DNA of 64,000 nucleotides from Brumimicrobium sp964585545. GTDB taxonomy: Bacteria > Bacteroidota > Bacteroidia > Flavobacteriales_D > Crocinitomicaceae. The notes beneath the pieces were generated by a model, which was not told where the DNA came from, did no database searches, and worked only from the letters and a program-made list of their open reading frames with translations. Position numbers and translations under genes: made by a program. The stretch lies in assembly GCA_964585545.1 (NCBI GenBank), contig CAZPDT010000001.1, positions 124,001 through 188,000 of the forward strand, read 5' to 3'. How positions within the stretch are numbered: the first letter of the stretch is position 1; every line of letters begins with the position of its first letter. Positions 19,101-26,251 of this stretch are shown piece after piece.

Positions 19101-19132
19101 AAAATATCGATATAGAATGGGATTCTGAATAA
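13172..19132 (+). CDS. Alpha-2-macroglobulin-like secreted protein lacking the thioester
   Basis: The 1986-residue protein has a signal peptide (MKNRFTLLLTALLFTALSFGQ) and the layout of bacterial alpha-2-macroglobulins. An N-terminal helical region is followed by MG domains, including an MG2 motif FTDRAIYRPGQTIYFKG near residue 576. The A2M region is near WKLLLLAHTQDLKIG, and a C-terminal terpenoid-toroid domain contains the GGFSWFSGG stretch. Such proteins trap proteases in the periplasm. The ALPYL...YYAN segment that normally holds CxEQ reads Ser-Ser-Ile-Ser at 1433-1436, so the covalent thioester is gone. A linker near 1180-1210 is Gln/Lys-rich. It probably acts without covalent trapping, which is inference. 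Confidence 0.85.
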   Translation: MKNRFTLLLTALLFTALSFGQNKTTFNRVDSLIDYRQPNAAKELLWEIIEEAKESKNNATLIKAFPYFRRVLSPLEKDERAALFNQLLEKSKELPEPSKSITLLQLTTEMVNSYYLWFSYYQPQTSDSISLWNPEVRFNFIYNNLQQLETQLKNLKQYDFKPYKKALSLERDTSFMFRTLADYTVYGLINFYNSPTIKNGGELKMASSDQKEWYGTAYKFGKLSLQDSSLTSRILKLYQIIEQNNIDFPLYLSNAIYQRLYFLKNEYHNSEEVLKSWKEEFDYFKNFSARSKFLFEIERNNYFDGAQYHFKNNPDVEGLIKKAHTNLSAELKKFPKSDFSEKIKGLIKIIEHPEIQLSYPQITPPNQKIPFLITHRNYSNQVLRIYKINNYDPLNKEFLRGYVKKGGLTLIRTLNLELKNKSLYQKRQLEILLEGIPSSGQYILVASKDDRELSKNVKDDSLWLSLNLVYNQITVSSIATSSTSNHEKFTVAVVDQKTGKPIQNAVVECYFIDYGNNYKPRLLQRGSTNKQGVFDISIKRSRSIVYIVRYKESILYTENYTYKGRDEKKHNAVSLFTDRAIYRPGQTIYFKGVAFEGKENEYQTVSNKSVNITLRDASYQEVFNKSFKTNSFGSVDGEIVLPEGTNLGQFILLGEVQGSSSNSIVSRIYFRVEEYKRPTFEVVLNQPKKEAKLNDTVSISGNTTAFAGFPISGAKVTYTVYRKWNRYWRFYHTPSSGDLLVKDTLETDEDGNFNIDFFSATDPNAVKNAYYYYEIKVKATDLSGETHEQSLTLNLSETGLSIQFSLPSEIASNDTVFGIVDVVNLAGKHQEGFNGKLKIYKKISSEKFLNRIWRTVETSKITDEELALLFPYMQLGDQEVNKDLKKYIKTIDFMSGDSLAINKILEGIQGAFVFELETITPEGDTLKAEANTEIINVKAKDLPSPMGLWTYVSSSSAEVGADIDFQVGSSFKNAEALVSFYRGTKLVYREWVNLKNRYSKCYNVKEVDRGMLTFDVLLYYNGKFYIQSERVNVPFSNKRLKITAATFRDLLEPGQKERWSFKIKDNDDKFVNAELAATMYDASLDQIQSNYWIINPYNIIGRYTSWDMNWARQLKEMGSPSLDWRLARILSQNELRIGFDGRYRSLYDQPRYEKIMTASRMEDIGEITLEKEPISKDNSFQQKQAENKTVQQNKPQEPSKKVEPRTNFNETAFFYPTIYTNDSNAYVLNFTLPESLTKWKLLLLAHTQDLKIGTFQKEVEARKELMVTANIPRFVRQGDQIYFSAKVVNLTDEQQTVDVSLKLENPIDNKELNWTNDQLSTSAVVPANSSQEVSWKLNIGQQELMQYTVSVSNSSFSDGERNIVPVLSNRIAVTATDHVLLKTPGKKTHTFDAFKNQSSSTLKNTSYTVEYIDNLAWQAVMALPYLSKMNNQSSISLINSYYANAISEHVVDNNPRIKTIFNQWKSQSPDALMSELEKNKELKNILLKETPWVMEAKNEAEQRRRVAQLFQLNQLHNNQRSILNKLKKRQNSDGGFSWFSGGHSSVYITTLVLNRFGQLEHLGIKLSEELQIIRSAENYLAKKQVERYDDYLKNYSKKKSRKYLVEHYSFNDLDAYWLYSRTFFHQVNSKKIDTIVALYKDKMKKDWVDFTLYGQALAGIYFKYEGMDKEAELVYASFLDRAKKTTNLGTYWVENSGYYWHQNKIGVQAMAISLFNNMDAPKSIMDELRLWLILNKETHAWETGVNTADAVYAILMSGADYLNNSEKPEIKVGNYQLVEHETERKNEVQVDWIPGLGQINQKWIANEITPELGTVSIDKHSESPAVLNLYWQYTEDLSKIKESQNKSMKIVKSYRRIVPGTKAEKGILDSTFNRGDKIEVELIVTVDRDLEFVHIKDLRPAGFEPAMSLSGYHWENNIFYYQSPKDVSMDYFVEHMARGTYKFSYTVYATHSGKFNSGMASIQCLYAPKFTGNSTTQNIDIEWDSE

Positions 19133-19236
19133 GACGATTGTCAATTGCAAATTATTTAGTCGCTCCTTAAGAATAGGATACTTTATAAGAACGACAGTTA
19201 TATGGATAAAGAGCAAGTATTGAAAGTTCTTAAGGG

Positions 19237-19281
19237 GATTTCTAAAAATTTACTTCTGAAAGAAAGTAATTTTTAGAAATC
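19237..19281. repeat. Hairpin downstream of the macroglobulin gene
   Basis: This is inside the 326-base gap 19133-19458, which shows no gene. The left arm GATTTCTAAAAATTTACTT pairs with AAGTAATTTTTAGAAATC with one bulge. No long T-run follows it directly. It may be a transcript end or mRNA stabiliser for one of the two convergent genes. A short CCCAAATTTTGGG palindrome lies at about 19368-19380. Confidence 0.45.
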
Positions 19282-19458
19282 ACTTAAAGTAATAGTATGC
19301 ATATTTTGCAGTGCTTGTAACGACAAATAGGTCAAAATTAAACCAAAATCTTCCAAATTATCAATACCCAAATTTTGGGTTTTTATAAATTGTTTAGTAC
19401 AAATTTAAAGATCTGATTATTAGATATTAATAATTTCACATTTCAAGAATGAATAATA

Positions 19459-21360
19459 CTATTTATTAACCGTAAATATCTTATCTACTGATTTTCGAGA
19501 TAATGGATGGTAATTAGGACGTGCTTCTTTGAATATCTCCTTACCCCATTCAGAAGATTTCTCAGAATGGTCAGCTAAAGCTTCGTAAATAGCTTCTAGG
19601 AACTTCATACGTCCTACTTTTAATAGGAAATCTTTAATTAAAGGATGCAATTCAGTGTAATCATTTTGAATCGCTAAAACATACCATTCTGCTTCAATTT
19701 CTGAATTTCCACAGTCTTTAAAGTGCAACTGTTGATCAATTTTTTTCATTTTTTCTTTAGAAAGTTTTCCATCAAATGCACGAATGAACGCACGCCATTC
19801 TTGGGTCGTTTTATCACTGCGTTTTAAATCTTCGGGAAGCAATCCATTCTCTTTGACATTCTTTGCTAGCTCTTCTACTATTTTAAAGCGGTCAGACTCT
19901 AGTTTTACAATATTATCAGGGATGCCCTCTCCATAAATCCATTCATCAACGTTGAAGTCAATATTCTCTTTCTCCAAGAGATTCGTTTTTAAATACTGAA
20001 CAAAATCCTCAGTTGTAATGGATTGGAATTGGTAATGGTCAAAGTAGGAACGCAAGAACAAATCAAACTTTTTTCTACCTACTTTTTGTTCTAATGTTTT
20101 CAAGAAGAAAAAGCCCTTATCGTAAGCAATATCTGTCATTCCCTCGTCAGGATTTCTACCTTCCAAATCAAGTTTTAAACGTGTGTCTTCTGCACGGTCA
20201 TTTTTTTGAAGCTGGTTCAATGTCTGATGAAGGTCTTGAAAGTTGATAAGCGCCAACATATCGGCAGTTTCACGACCATCAATTTTTTCCATTATTCGGT
20301 TCTCAATATACATTGTGAATCCTTCATTTAGCCAAAAGTCATTCCAACTTGCCATTGTAACAAGATTGCCTGACCATGAATGAGCAAGTTCGTGAGCAAT
20401 AAGGGTAACCAAACTGCCATCTCCAGCAATAATAGTTGGCGTAGCAAAGGTCAAACGGGGGTTTTCCATTCCTCCATAAGGGAATGAATAGGGCAAAATA
20501 AGGACATCATATTCCTCCCATCGGTATTTCCCGTACAATTCTTCTGCTGCATCAATCATTTTTGGAATGTCTTTCAGTTCTTCTTTGGCAGCATCAATCA
20601 TATAGGGTTCTGCATAAACACCACTCACCTCACCAAGTCGAGCAAATTCTAATTCTCCAACAGCCAAAGCCATTAAATACGACGGTATGGGCTGACCCAT
20701 TTCAAATGAGTACTCTCCAGTTTCATTTTTTTCTTCTGGATTGTTAGCACTCATTACGGCAAGTAATTCCTTAGGCACCTTTACATTAGCAGAATAGGTA
20801 AATCGATTTTCAGGTGTGTCTTGTGTAGGAATCCAACTGCGGGTAAGAATAGCTTCTCCTTGGGTGTATAAAAAGGGGTATTTTTTGTCTCCCGTTAAAT
20901 TAGGTGCCAACCAATCCAACGCATCTGCATTTTTTGCAGTATTATAATATATATTGATTAAACTGTCATCTTGTTCTATATTAACAATTAAAGGTGATCC
21001 TAAAATAGAATCAGATATTCCTATATCAAAGGTAACTTCAGTTTCATGTCCTTTAGAACCTGTTGTTACTTTCTTTATTTCAATTCTATTGATATCAAAA
21101 ATTGCTCTCTTGGTGCCGTTGTTCTTCATTTTGTGTCGTGCAACACCATGAATAACTTGCGCGTCAAAATCAATCTCAAGTTCTAAATTTAAATGTGTAG
21201 TATTGATTTCTTCTATATTGCTATAGCTGTGATTGGTTACTTTGTAATTGAGATTGGTACTGTCTTCTTTTGCTTCACCTTGCTGATTATCTGCGATTTC
21301 TGCAGATTGATTACAGGAAAAAAAGAGCAGGGAAAGCAGTATTATCGAAACTTGTTTCAT
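19459..21360 (-). CDS. M1 family metallopeptidase, lipoprotein (LTA4 hydrolase-like)
   Basis: The 633-residue zinc aminopeptidase has a lipoprotein signal (MKQVSIILLSLLFFSC). The zinc site is complete: HELAH at 323-327 and the third ligand Glu346 in LNEGF, the HEXXH-X18-E spacing of family M1. The substrate-anchoring GGMENP motif precedes it. The C-terminal helical domain resembles leukotriene A4 hydrolase-type enzymes. It probably trims N-terminal residues from peptides in the envelope, feeding the adjacent peptide transporters; that link is inference. It is divergent from the POT genes. Confidence 0.93.
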   Translation of the reverse strand: MKQVSIILLSLLFFSCNQSAEIADNQQGEAKEDSTNLNYKVTNHSYSNIEEINTTHLNLELEIDFDAQVIHGVARHKMKNNGTKRAIFDINRIEIKKVTTGSKGHETEVTFDIGISDSILGSPLIVNIEQDDSLINIYYNTAKNADALDWLAPNLTGDKKYPFLYTQGEAILTRSWIPTQDTPENRFTYSANVKVPKELLAVMSANNPEEKNETGEYSFEMGQPIPSYLMALAVGELEFARLGEVSGVYAEPYMIDAAKEELKDIPKMIDAAEELYGKYRWEEYDVLILPYSFPYGGMENPRLTFATPTIIAGDGSLVTLIAHELAHSWSGNLVTMASWNDFWLNEGFTMYIENRIMEKIDGRETADMLALINFQDLHQTLNQLQKNDRAEDTRLKLDLEGRNPDEGMTDIAYDKGFFFLKTLEQKVGRKKFDLFLRSYFDHYQFQSITTEDFVQYLKTNLLEKENIDFNVDEWIYGEGIPDNIVKLESDRFKIVEELAKNVKENGLLPEDLKRSDKTTQEWRAFIRAFDGKLSKEKMKKIDQQLHFKDCGNSEIEAEWYVLAIQNDYTELHPLIKDFLLKVGRMKFLEAIYEALADHSEKSSEWGKEIFKEARPNYHPLSRKSVDKIFTVNK

Positions 21361-21587
21361 ATTAAATCTTTATATTTTCAGCATGTAAAAATAATATTAT
21401 GTTATTGATATAGAGTGGTATTTTCTATTTAAAATAAATAAATATGATTAATATTGTATTTGGCTCGGTAAGAGGGTGTTTTTGTTCGATTAGTAGATAG
21501 TGCTAAAAACAAATTGAAAATATTTAAATCTAGGTTCAAAATTTTTAATTACTTTCACGACTTGATTTTAATCATAAAATAGAAGAT

Positions 21588-23492
21588 ATGGCAGCAAAAA
21601 GTATGGTGAGAAAGGAGTTGTTTGGACATCCTGTTGGGCTTTACATTTTGTTTTTTACTGAAATGTGGGAACGTTTCTCCTATTATGGAATGCGTGCAAT
21701 TTTAGTGCTTTATTTGGTTGAACAATCAACTGGCGATAATCCAGGATTAGGGTGGCACAATGGGGATGCTTTAGAACTTTACGGATGGTACACCATGCTT
21801 GTATATGTAGCTTGTATTCCAGGAGGATTAATTGCAGATAATGTATTGGGACAAAAAAAGGCTGTATTGTGGGGTGCCATTTCTTTGGTTATTGGTCACT
21901 CTATTCTTGCAGTAGAAGCTATGTGGGCTTTTTATTCAGGTCTAGCATTTATTGTTTTAGGTGTAGGTATGTTGAAAGCAAATATATCTACAATGGTAGG
22001 TGGACTCTATAAAGATGGTGACATTCGGAGGGATAAAGCATTTACTATTTTTTATATAGGTATTAATTTAGGAGCGCTTCTAGCTAGTCTTACTGTAGGT
22101 TATGTTGGAGAAAAAATTGGATGGCACTATGGTTTTGGATTGGCGGGTATAGCCATGGCACTCGGACTTGTTGTATACCTTCTAGGACAAAAATATATAG
22201 GAGATGTTGGTGATTTAGAAATTGAAAAGAAAGAACAAGAAGGAACAAAAAAACGTACAATTGGGCAGTTATATGCTGAATTATTACAATCTCCAAAACA
22301 ACTTATTATTGCAGGGGTTTTGGTTGTGTTCTCTTTGGCCTGGATGGCTTTTGAATCTGTGCCGAATGGCGCTTTATTCTTGTTTTTAAGTGCTGTAATT
22401 GCCTTAATGATGATGGTTTATAAAGACTTGACTGATAAAATAATGAAAGATCGATTTTTGGTCCTCATTATTGCTTTCTTAATGATCAGTGTCTTTTTTA
22501 GTGCCTTTGAACAGGCAGGGGGATTAATGAATATATATGCAAAAAACAAAACTGATAGAATGCTCGCTTTTGATTTACCATTTATTGGTAATGAAGTACC
22601 GGCAACATGGTTTCAATCTTTAAACTCAATTTTCATCATTATATTTGGTGTGCTTATCGCCAACTTTTGGGCAAGGCGTAAACTTAAAAATAAGGAAGCT
22701 TCTTCGCTCTTTAAAATGGCAGTAGGTACAATCATTATGGGCTTGGGCTTTTTATTTATGGCAGGAGCTGCAAATGAGTTTACTCCAGGAGGAGGAAAGG
22801 CTGCAATGTATTGGCTTGTTTTTGCCTTCTTGCTGCAAACCATCGGAGAGCTGTGTGCTTCCCCTGTATCTTTATCATTTGTTACCAAATTGGCTCCACT
22901 GCGTTACGCATCTTTAATGATGGGACTTTATTTTGCTGCTACAGGGTTTGGAAATAAAATTGCAGGAATTGTAGGTGATGCTTCTCAAAGTGAACCTATT
23001 GCAATTGAGCTTAAAACGGGTCAGGACGCAATTGAACCCTTTCTAGATGCCAAAGCAAATACTTTTGCAGAAAATAAGGATTTTACATTGAACGGTGTAG
23101 TTTATCCTAGTGAAAATCATTTTGAAGCAATAGACCCAGAAACTGGAGCATCTCTTTTACCACTGATAAAATTTGATAGCTTGGCTAGAATCCAAGAGGT
23201 TACAAAAGTTTTAACTGAAAATGGAGTGACCAAAGAGAATCCTTATCATGTTGATTTTGAATTTAGAAAGGCTGCTGCAGCCGACGCTGAAAATTATAAA
23301 TTAGGTTATACAGGATCTTTTATTATTCAAGAAATTCAAACCTCAAGTGAATTTAAAACCTTTATTGTTATTACAATCTATACAGGATTGTTTGGACTAT
23401 TGGTGATTTTATTACTCAAACCATTAAAACGACTAACACATGGTGTTGAGGAGGATGAACATGAAATATCCGCATTAGAAAAGCAGGATTAA
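21588..23492 (+). CDS. POT family proton-dependent peptide transporter (first of tandem pair)
   Basis: The 634-residue protein is an MFS transporter of the POT/PTR2 family that imports di- and tripeptides with protons. It shows the family signature FFTEMWERFSYYGMRAIL near the N-terminus (ExxERFxYY) and FYIGINLGALLASL. A second motif region is FSAFEQAGGLMNIYA. A polar segment of about 110 residues sits before the last membrane segment (after AGIVGDASQ), longer than in enterobacterial POTs. The second POT gene starts 21 bases after the stop; both probably form one operon. Confidence 0.93.
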   Translation: MAAKSMVRKELFGHPVGLYILFFTEMWERFSYYGMRAILVLYLVEQSTGDNPGLGWHNGDALELYGWYTMLVYVACIPGGLIADNVLGQKKAVLWGAISLVIGHSILAVEAMWAFYSGLAFIVLGVGMLKANISTMVGGLYKDGDIRRDKAFTIFYIGINLGALLASLTVGYVGEKIGWHYGFGLAGIAMALGLVVYLLGQKYIGDVGDLEIEKKEQEGTKKRTIGQLYAELLQSPKQLIIAGVLVVFSLAWMAFESVPNGALFLFLSAVIALMMMVYKDLTDKIMKDRFLVLIIAFLMISVFFSAFEQAGGLMNIYAKNKTDRMLAFDLPFIGNEVPATWFQSLNSIFIIIFGVLIANFWARRKLKNKEASSLFKMAVGTIIMGLGFLFMAGAANEFTPGGGKAAMYWLVFAFLLQTIGELCASPVSLSFVTKLAPLRYASLMMGLYFAATGFGNKIAGIVGDASQSEPIAIELKTGQDAIEPFLDAKANTFAENKDFTLNGVVYPSENHFEAIDPETGASLLPLIKFDSLARIQEVTKVLTENGVTKENPYHVDFEFRKAAAADAENYKLGYTGSFIIQEIQTSSEFKTFIVITIYTGLFGLLVILLLKPLKRLTHGVEEDEHEISALEKQD

Positions 23493-23513
23493 AATAGTTA
23501 ACGAATAGATATT

Positions 23514-25679
23514 ATGGCAGAAACAAAGGGAGTTACCCAGAACGATAACCAAAACTTCTTTGATAGTAAAGTATTAGGTCACCCAGCTGGCTTGTTTGTA
23601 TTGTTTTTTACAGAAATGTGGGAACGCTTTTCCTACTACGGAATGCGTGCTTTATTGGTCCTTTTTCTTGTAAGCTCTATTGGTTTAGGAGGTTGGGACT
23701 GGCCACGAGAAAATGCACTTGCACTTTATGGTACATATACAGCATTGGTTTATCTTACGCCTATTCTCGGTGGTCACATTGCCGATAAATTTATGGGCTA
23801 TCGATGGGCTGTTGTGCTCGGTGCATTTGTTATGACTTTGGGACACGCCTCTATGGCTTTAGAATCTGTGCATGCATTCTTGTATATTGGCATTGGTTTG
23901 TTGATTGTTGGAAATGGCTTTTTTAAACCCAATATAACGTCTATAATTTCTCACATGTATAAAGATGTTCCAGAAAAGCAAGACAGTGCTTTTACAATCT
24001 TTTATATGGGGGTTAATGCAGGTGCCTTTTTGGGAATTTTACTTTGTGGTTACCTAGGCGAGAAAGTGGGATGGAGTTATGGCTTTGGACTGGCTGGTAT
24101 TTTTATGTTCCTTGGAATGTTACAGTTTTTCTTCGCCCAAAAATTATTTGGTAAAGTAGGGGGGCGCCCCCAAAAGGAAGGAAAAATTGCTCCTCCTATA
24201 AACTCCGATATCGAAGTGCTAGAGAGCAAGAAAGAAATAGATAATAAGGAGGAAAAGCAAGTTCCAGTGGATATCGATAAACGGAATCCTTTTACCAAAA
24301 TCGATATTATATTAATTGCACTTTCAGTACTGATTGGTGTGATATGGATTATAAATGATCCTCTTTCTAAAATTAGTGGAATCAGTATGCTCACCTTTAA
24401 TGGAGAAGACTATTCTAACGGTTTTATAATCACAGGACTTGTTATTTTCTTTGGACTCTTAATTTCTCGTATTTTAAGGTATCCTAAGGTGTTAAGAGAC
24501 CGTATGGTAGCCATTGTGTTTTTTGCAATTTTTACCGTAATATTTTGGATGAGCTTTGAACAGGCTGGTGGTTCTATGACCATCTTTGCTAGTGATTACA
24601 CAAACAGGATTATGACAGGTCTTTCAGCCAATATATTTCTGGTTGTAAACATTATTATTACGGTTGTTCCTGTAGCCATTATTACTTGGGTACTCTTTTT
24701 ATTGTTTAGGAAAACCATAAAGAAAATAACTTTTTCAAATATTATTCTGGGATTAAGCTTTGTTATTATTTGGGGCATTATCTTTTGGATGATTAACCGC
24801 GACTTAAATTCTTCATCTTATGTGGTTCAATATGATAGTATTAAAACTGCTGTTATCAACCCTGAAACACAAAAACAAGAAGTAGACCCAAGAACAGGTG
24901 AACTGAAATATAAAAATATTGCCATTACTGAATCTACAGAAGTAGATGCAAACGATGAAGTGGTACAATCTACCGCTAAGGTTATTGAACCTATTGAATT
25001 AACTGTAGGAGAAACTGTGCCATTATATGATATCGATAAGAAGGGAACTTATGTTTATCTTGATAACAGAACAGAGAAAGATATTCGAAAAGCAGATAAA
25101 AAAGAAGGGAAGGGCTCTCATATTGTACAAGGCTCCGTTCTTAAAGTAAATAAAGATGAATTGGAGGTGCCTGCAACTTGGTTTCTTATTTTGAATTCTT
25201 TGTTCATTATTACTTTAGCACCTATATTTTCTAAATGGTGGGAAAGCAAATACAATCCAAGTGCCGCAGCCAAATATGGGCTGGGACTGATTCTTTTAGG
25301 AATTGGATTCGGATCGCTAGCTTTAGGTTCTACAGGCATTGCGACAGGAGCAAAGTTCGCTTCTGTAAGTATGATTTGGTTAGTGTTTGCTTATTTATTC
25401 CATACCCTTGGTGAATTGTGTCTCTCGCCTGTTGCGCTTTCGTATATTAGTAAGCTCGTGCCAGGAAGAATGATTGCCATGATGTTTGGTATTTGGTATG
25501 TTGCAGTGGCCATCGGAAATAAGTTGGCTGGTGTTATGGGTGGACAAATTGACAAGATAACAAGCGAGCACAGCATGACAACTTTCTTCTTGATTTTTAC
25601 AATTGCACCAATCGTTATTGGTTGTATAGCCATTGTTTTGCATCCTGTTATCAAGAAATTAATGCACGGTGTACGGTAG
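23514..25679 (+). CDS. POT family peptide transporter (second of tandem pair)
   Basis: The 721-residue paralogue of the preceding transporter keeps FFTEMWERFSYYGMRALL and FYMGVNAGAFLGIL, and its later motif reads FWMSFEQAGGSMTIFA. It differs in two ways: a charged cytoplasmic loop after GRPQKEGK, and a polar insert of about 115 residues (from SSYVVQYDSIKT to KDELEVPATWF) between two membrane segments, which is absent at that place in the first copy. The two copies may handle different peptides. The stop TAG lies directly before the S4-domain gene's upstream frame. Confidence 0.93.
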   Translation: MAETKGVTQNDNQNFFDSKVLGHPAGLFVLFFTEMWERFSYYGMRALLVLFLVSSIGLGGWDWPRENALALYGTYTALVYLTPILGGHIADKFMGYRWAVVLGAFVMTLGHASMALESVHAFLYIGIGLLIVGNGFFKPNITSIISHMYKDVPEKQDSAFTIFYMGVNAGAFLGILLCGYLGEKVGWSYGFGLAGIFMFLGMLQFFFAQKLFGKVGGRPQKEGKIAPPINSDIEVLESKKEIDNKEEKQVPVDIDKRNPFTKIDIILIALSVLIGVIWIINDPLSKISGISMLTFNGEDYSNGFIITGLVIFFGLLISRILRYPKVLRDRMVAIVFFAIFTVIFWMSFEQAGGSMTIFASDYTNRIMTGLSANIFLVVNIIITVVPVAIITWVLFLLFRKTIKKITFSNIILGLSFVIIWGIIFWMINRDLNSSSYVVQYDSIKTAVINPETQKQEVDPRTGELKYKNIAITESTEVDANDEVVQSTAKVIEPIELTVGETVPLYDIDKKGTYVYLDNRTEKDIRKADKKEGKGSHIVQGSVLKVNKDELEVPATWFLILNSLFIITLAPIFSKWWESKYNPSAAAKYGLGLILLGIGFGSLALGSTGIATGAKFASVSMIWLVFAYLFHTLGELCLSPVALSYISKLVPGRMIAMMFGIWYVAVAIGNKLAGVMGGQIDKITSEHSMTTFFLIFTIAPIVIGCIAIVLHPVIKKLMHGVR

Positions 25680-25751
25680 TTGGTAGATTTCTCCCAGCCC
25701 AATACTAACGATGAGGAAACAACCTCATACTATCAAAAATCAAAGGACATT

Positions 25752-25967
25752 ATGGAGACCATTGAGTTTTTCCTCGAAGGAGAATATATTGAGTTGATCC
25801 AACTTTTAAAAGCTGTTGGACTAGCGCAAACTGGTGGGCATGCCAAAATGATTGTCGATAATGGTGAGGTCAGTCGTGGTGAAGAAATAGAGCAACGGAA
25901 AAGAGCCAAAATTCGAAAAGGGGACAAGGTGGTTGTTGCTGATCAGGTTGAAATCCAAGTAATCTAA
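25752..25967 (+). CDS. S4 domain RNA-binding protein (YbcJ/YaaA-like)
   Basis: The 71-residue protein is a stand-alone S4 RNA-binding domain with the usual core EYIELIQLLKAVGLAQTGGH, NGEVSRG and KGDKVVVAD. Small S4 proteins of this kind bind structured rRNA or act in ribosome quality control; the exact role here is unknown. I chose ATG 25752 because it gives the family-typical start and length. An in-frame TTG at 25680 would add 24 residues of polar sequence of no recognised type. It lies 72 bases after the POT pair. Confidence 0.87.
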   Translation: METIEFFLEGEYIELIQLLKAVGLAQTGGHAKMIVDNGEVSRGEEIEQRKRAKIRKGDKVVVADQVEIQVI

Positions 25968-26232
25968 TTAACCCCAACTATTCACCAATCTCACACTAAT
26001 ATATCTATTTAGATTATAATCAGTCTAGTGTAAAAGTTATTAGGCATATTTTTACGTCCTCATTTTTGGGGTTCAGCTAATTTGTGAGATTTTGATTTAA
26101 TTTTGGCATCTTTGTCGTTACAAGCCCATTGAAATATGAATATATGCCTACAGGTCTTGTGCCTAAAATCTATTCAAAATTAAATTAGCTTCGCTGAGCT
26201 CACAAGTTCGGTTCATGAATAGTTCGGGTTAA
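25968..26232. repeat. TTAACCC-bounded intergenic element, copy B
   Basis: The element begins TTAACCCCAACTATTCACC straight after the S4-gene stop and ends TGAATAGTTCGGGTTAA. The first 17 bases match the reverse complement of the last 17 at 16 positions, so it is a clear terminal inverted repeat. Near the right end is the core GCTGAGCTCACAAGTTCGG, shared nearly base for base with copy C. No coding sequence is visible in this 284-base gap. Confidence 0.65.
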
Positions 26233-26251
26233 GGGTTAAGTTCCTTCCAAT

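Noticed and set aside
19368..19380. CCCAAATTTTGGG palindrome as a binding site
   Set aside because: It is short, AT-rich and alone in a gap between convergent genes, so nothing supports a regulatory role.
25680..25751. N-terminal extension of the S4-domain gene from TTG 25680
   Set aside because: It begins directly after the upstream stop and matches nothing in the family, while ATG 25752 gives a normal-length protein.
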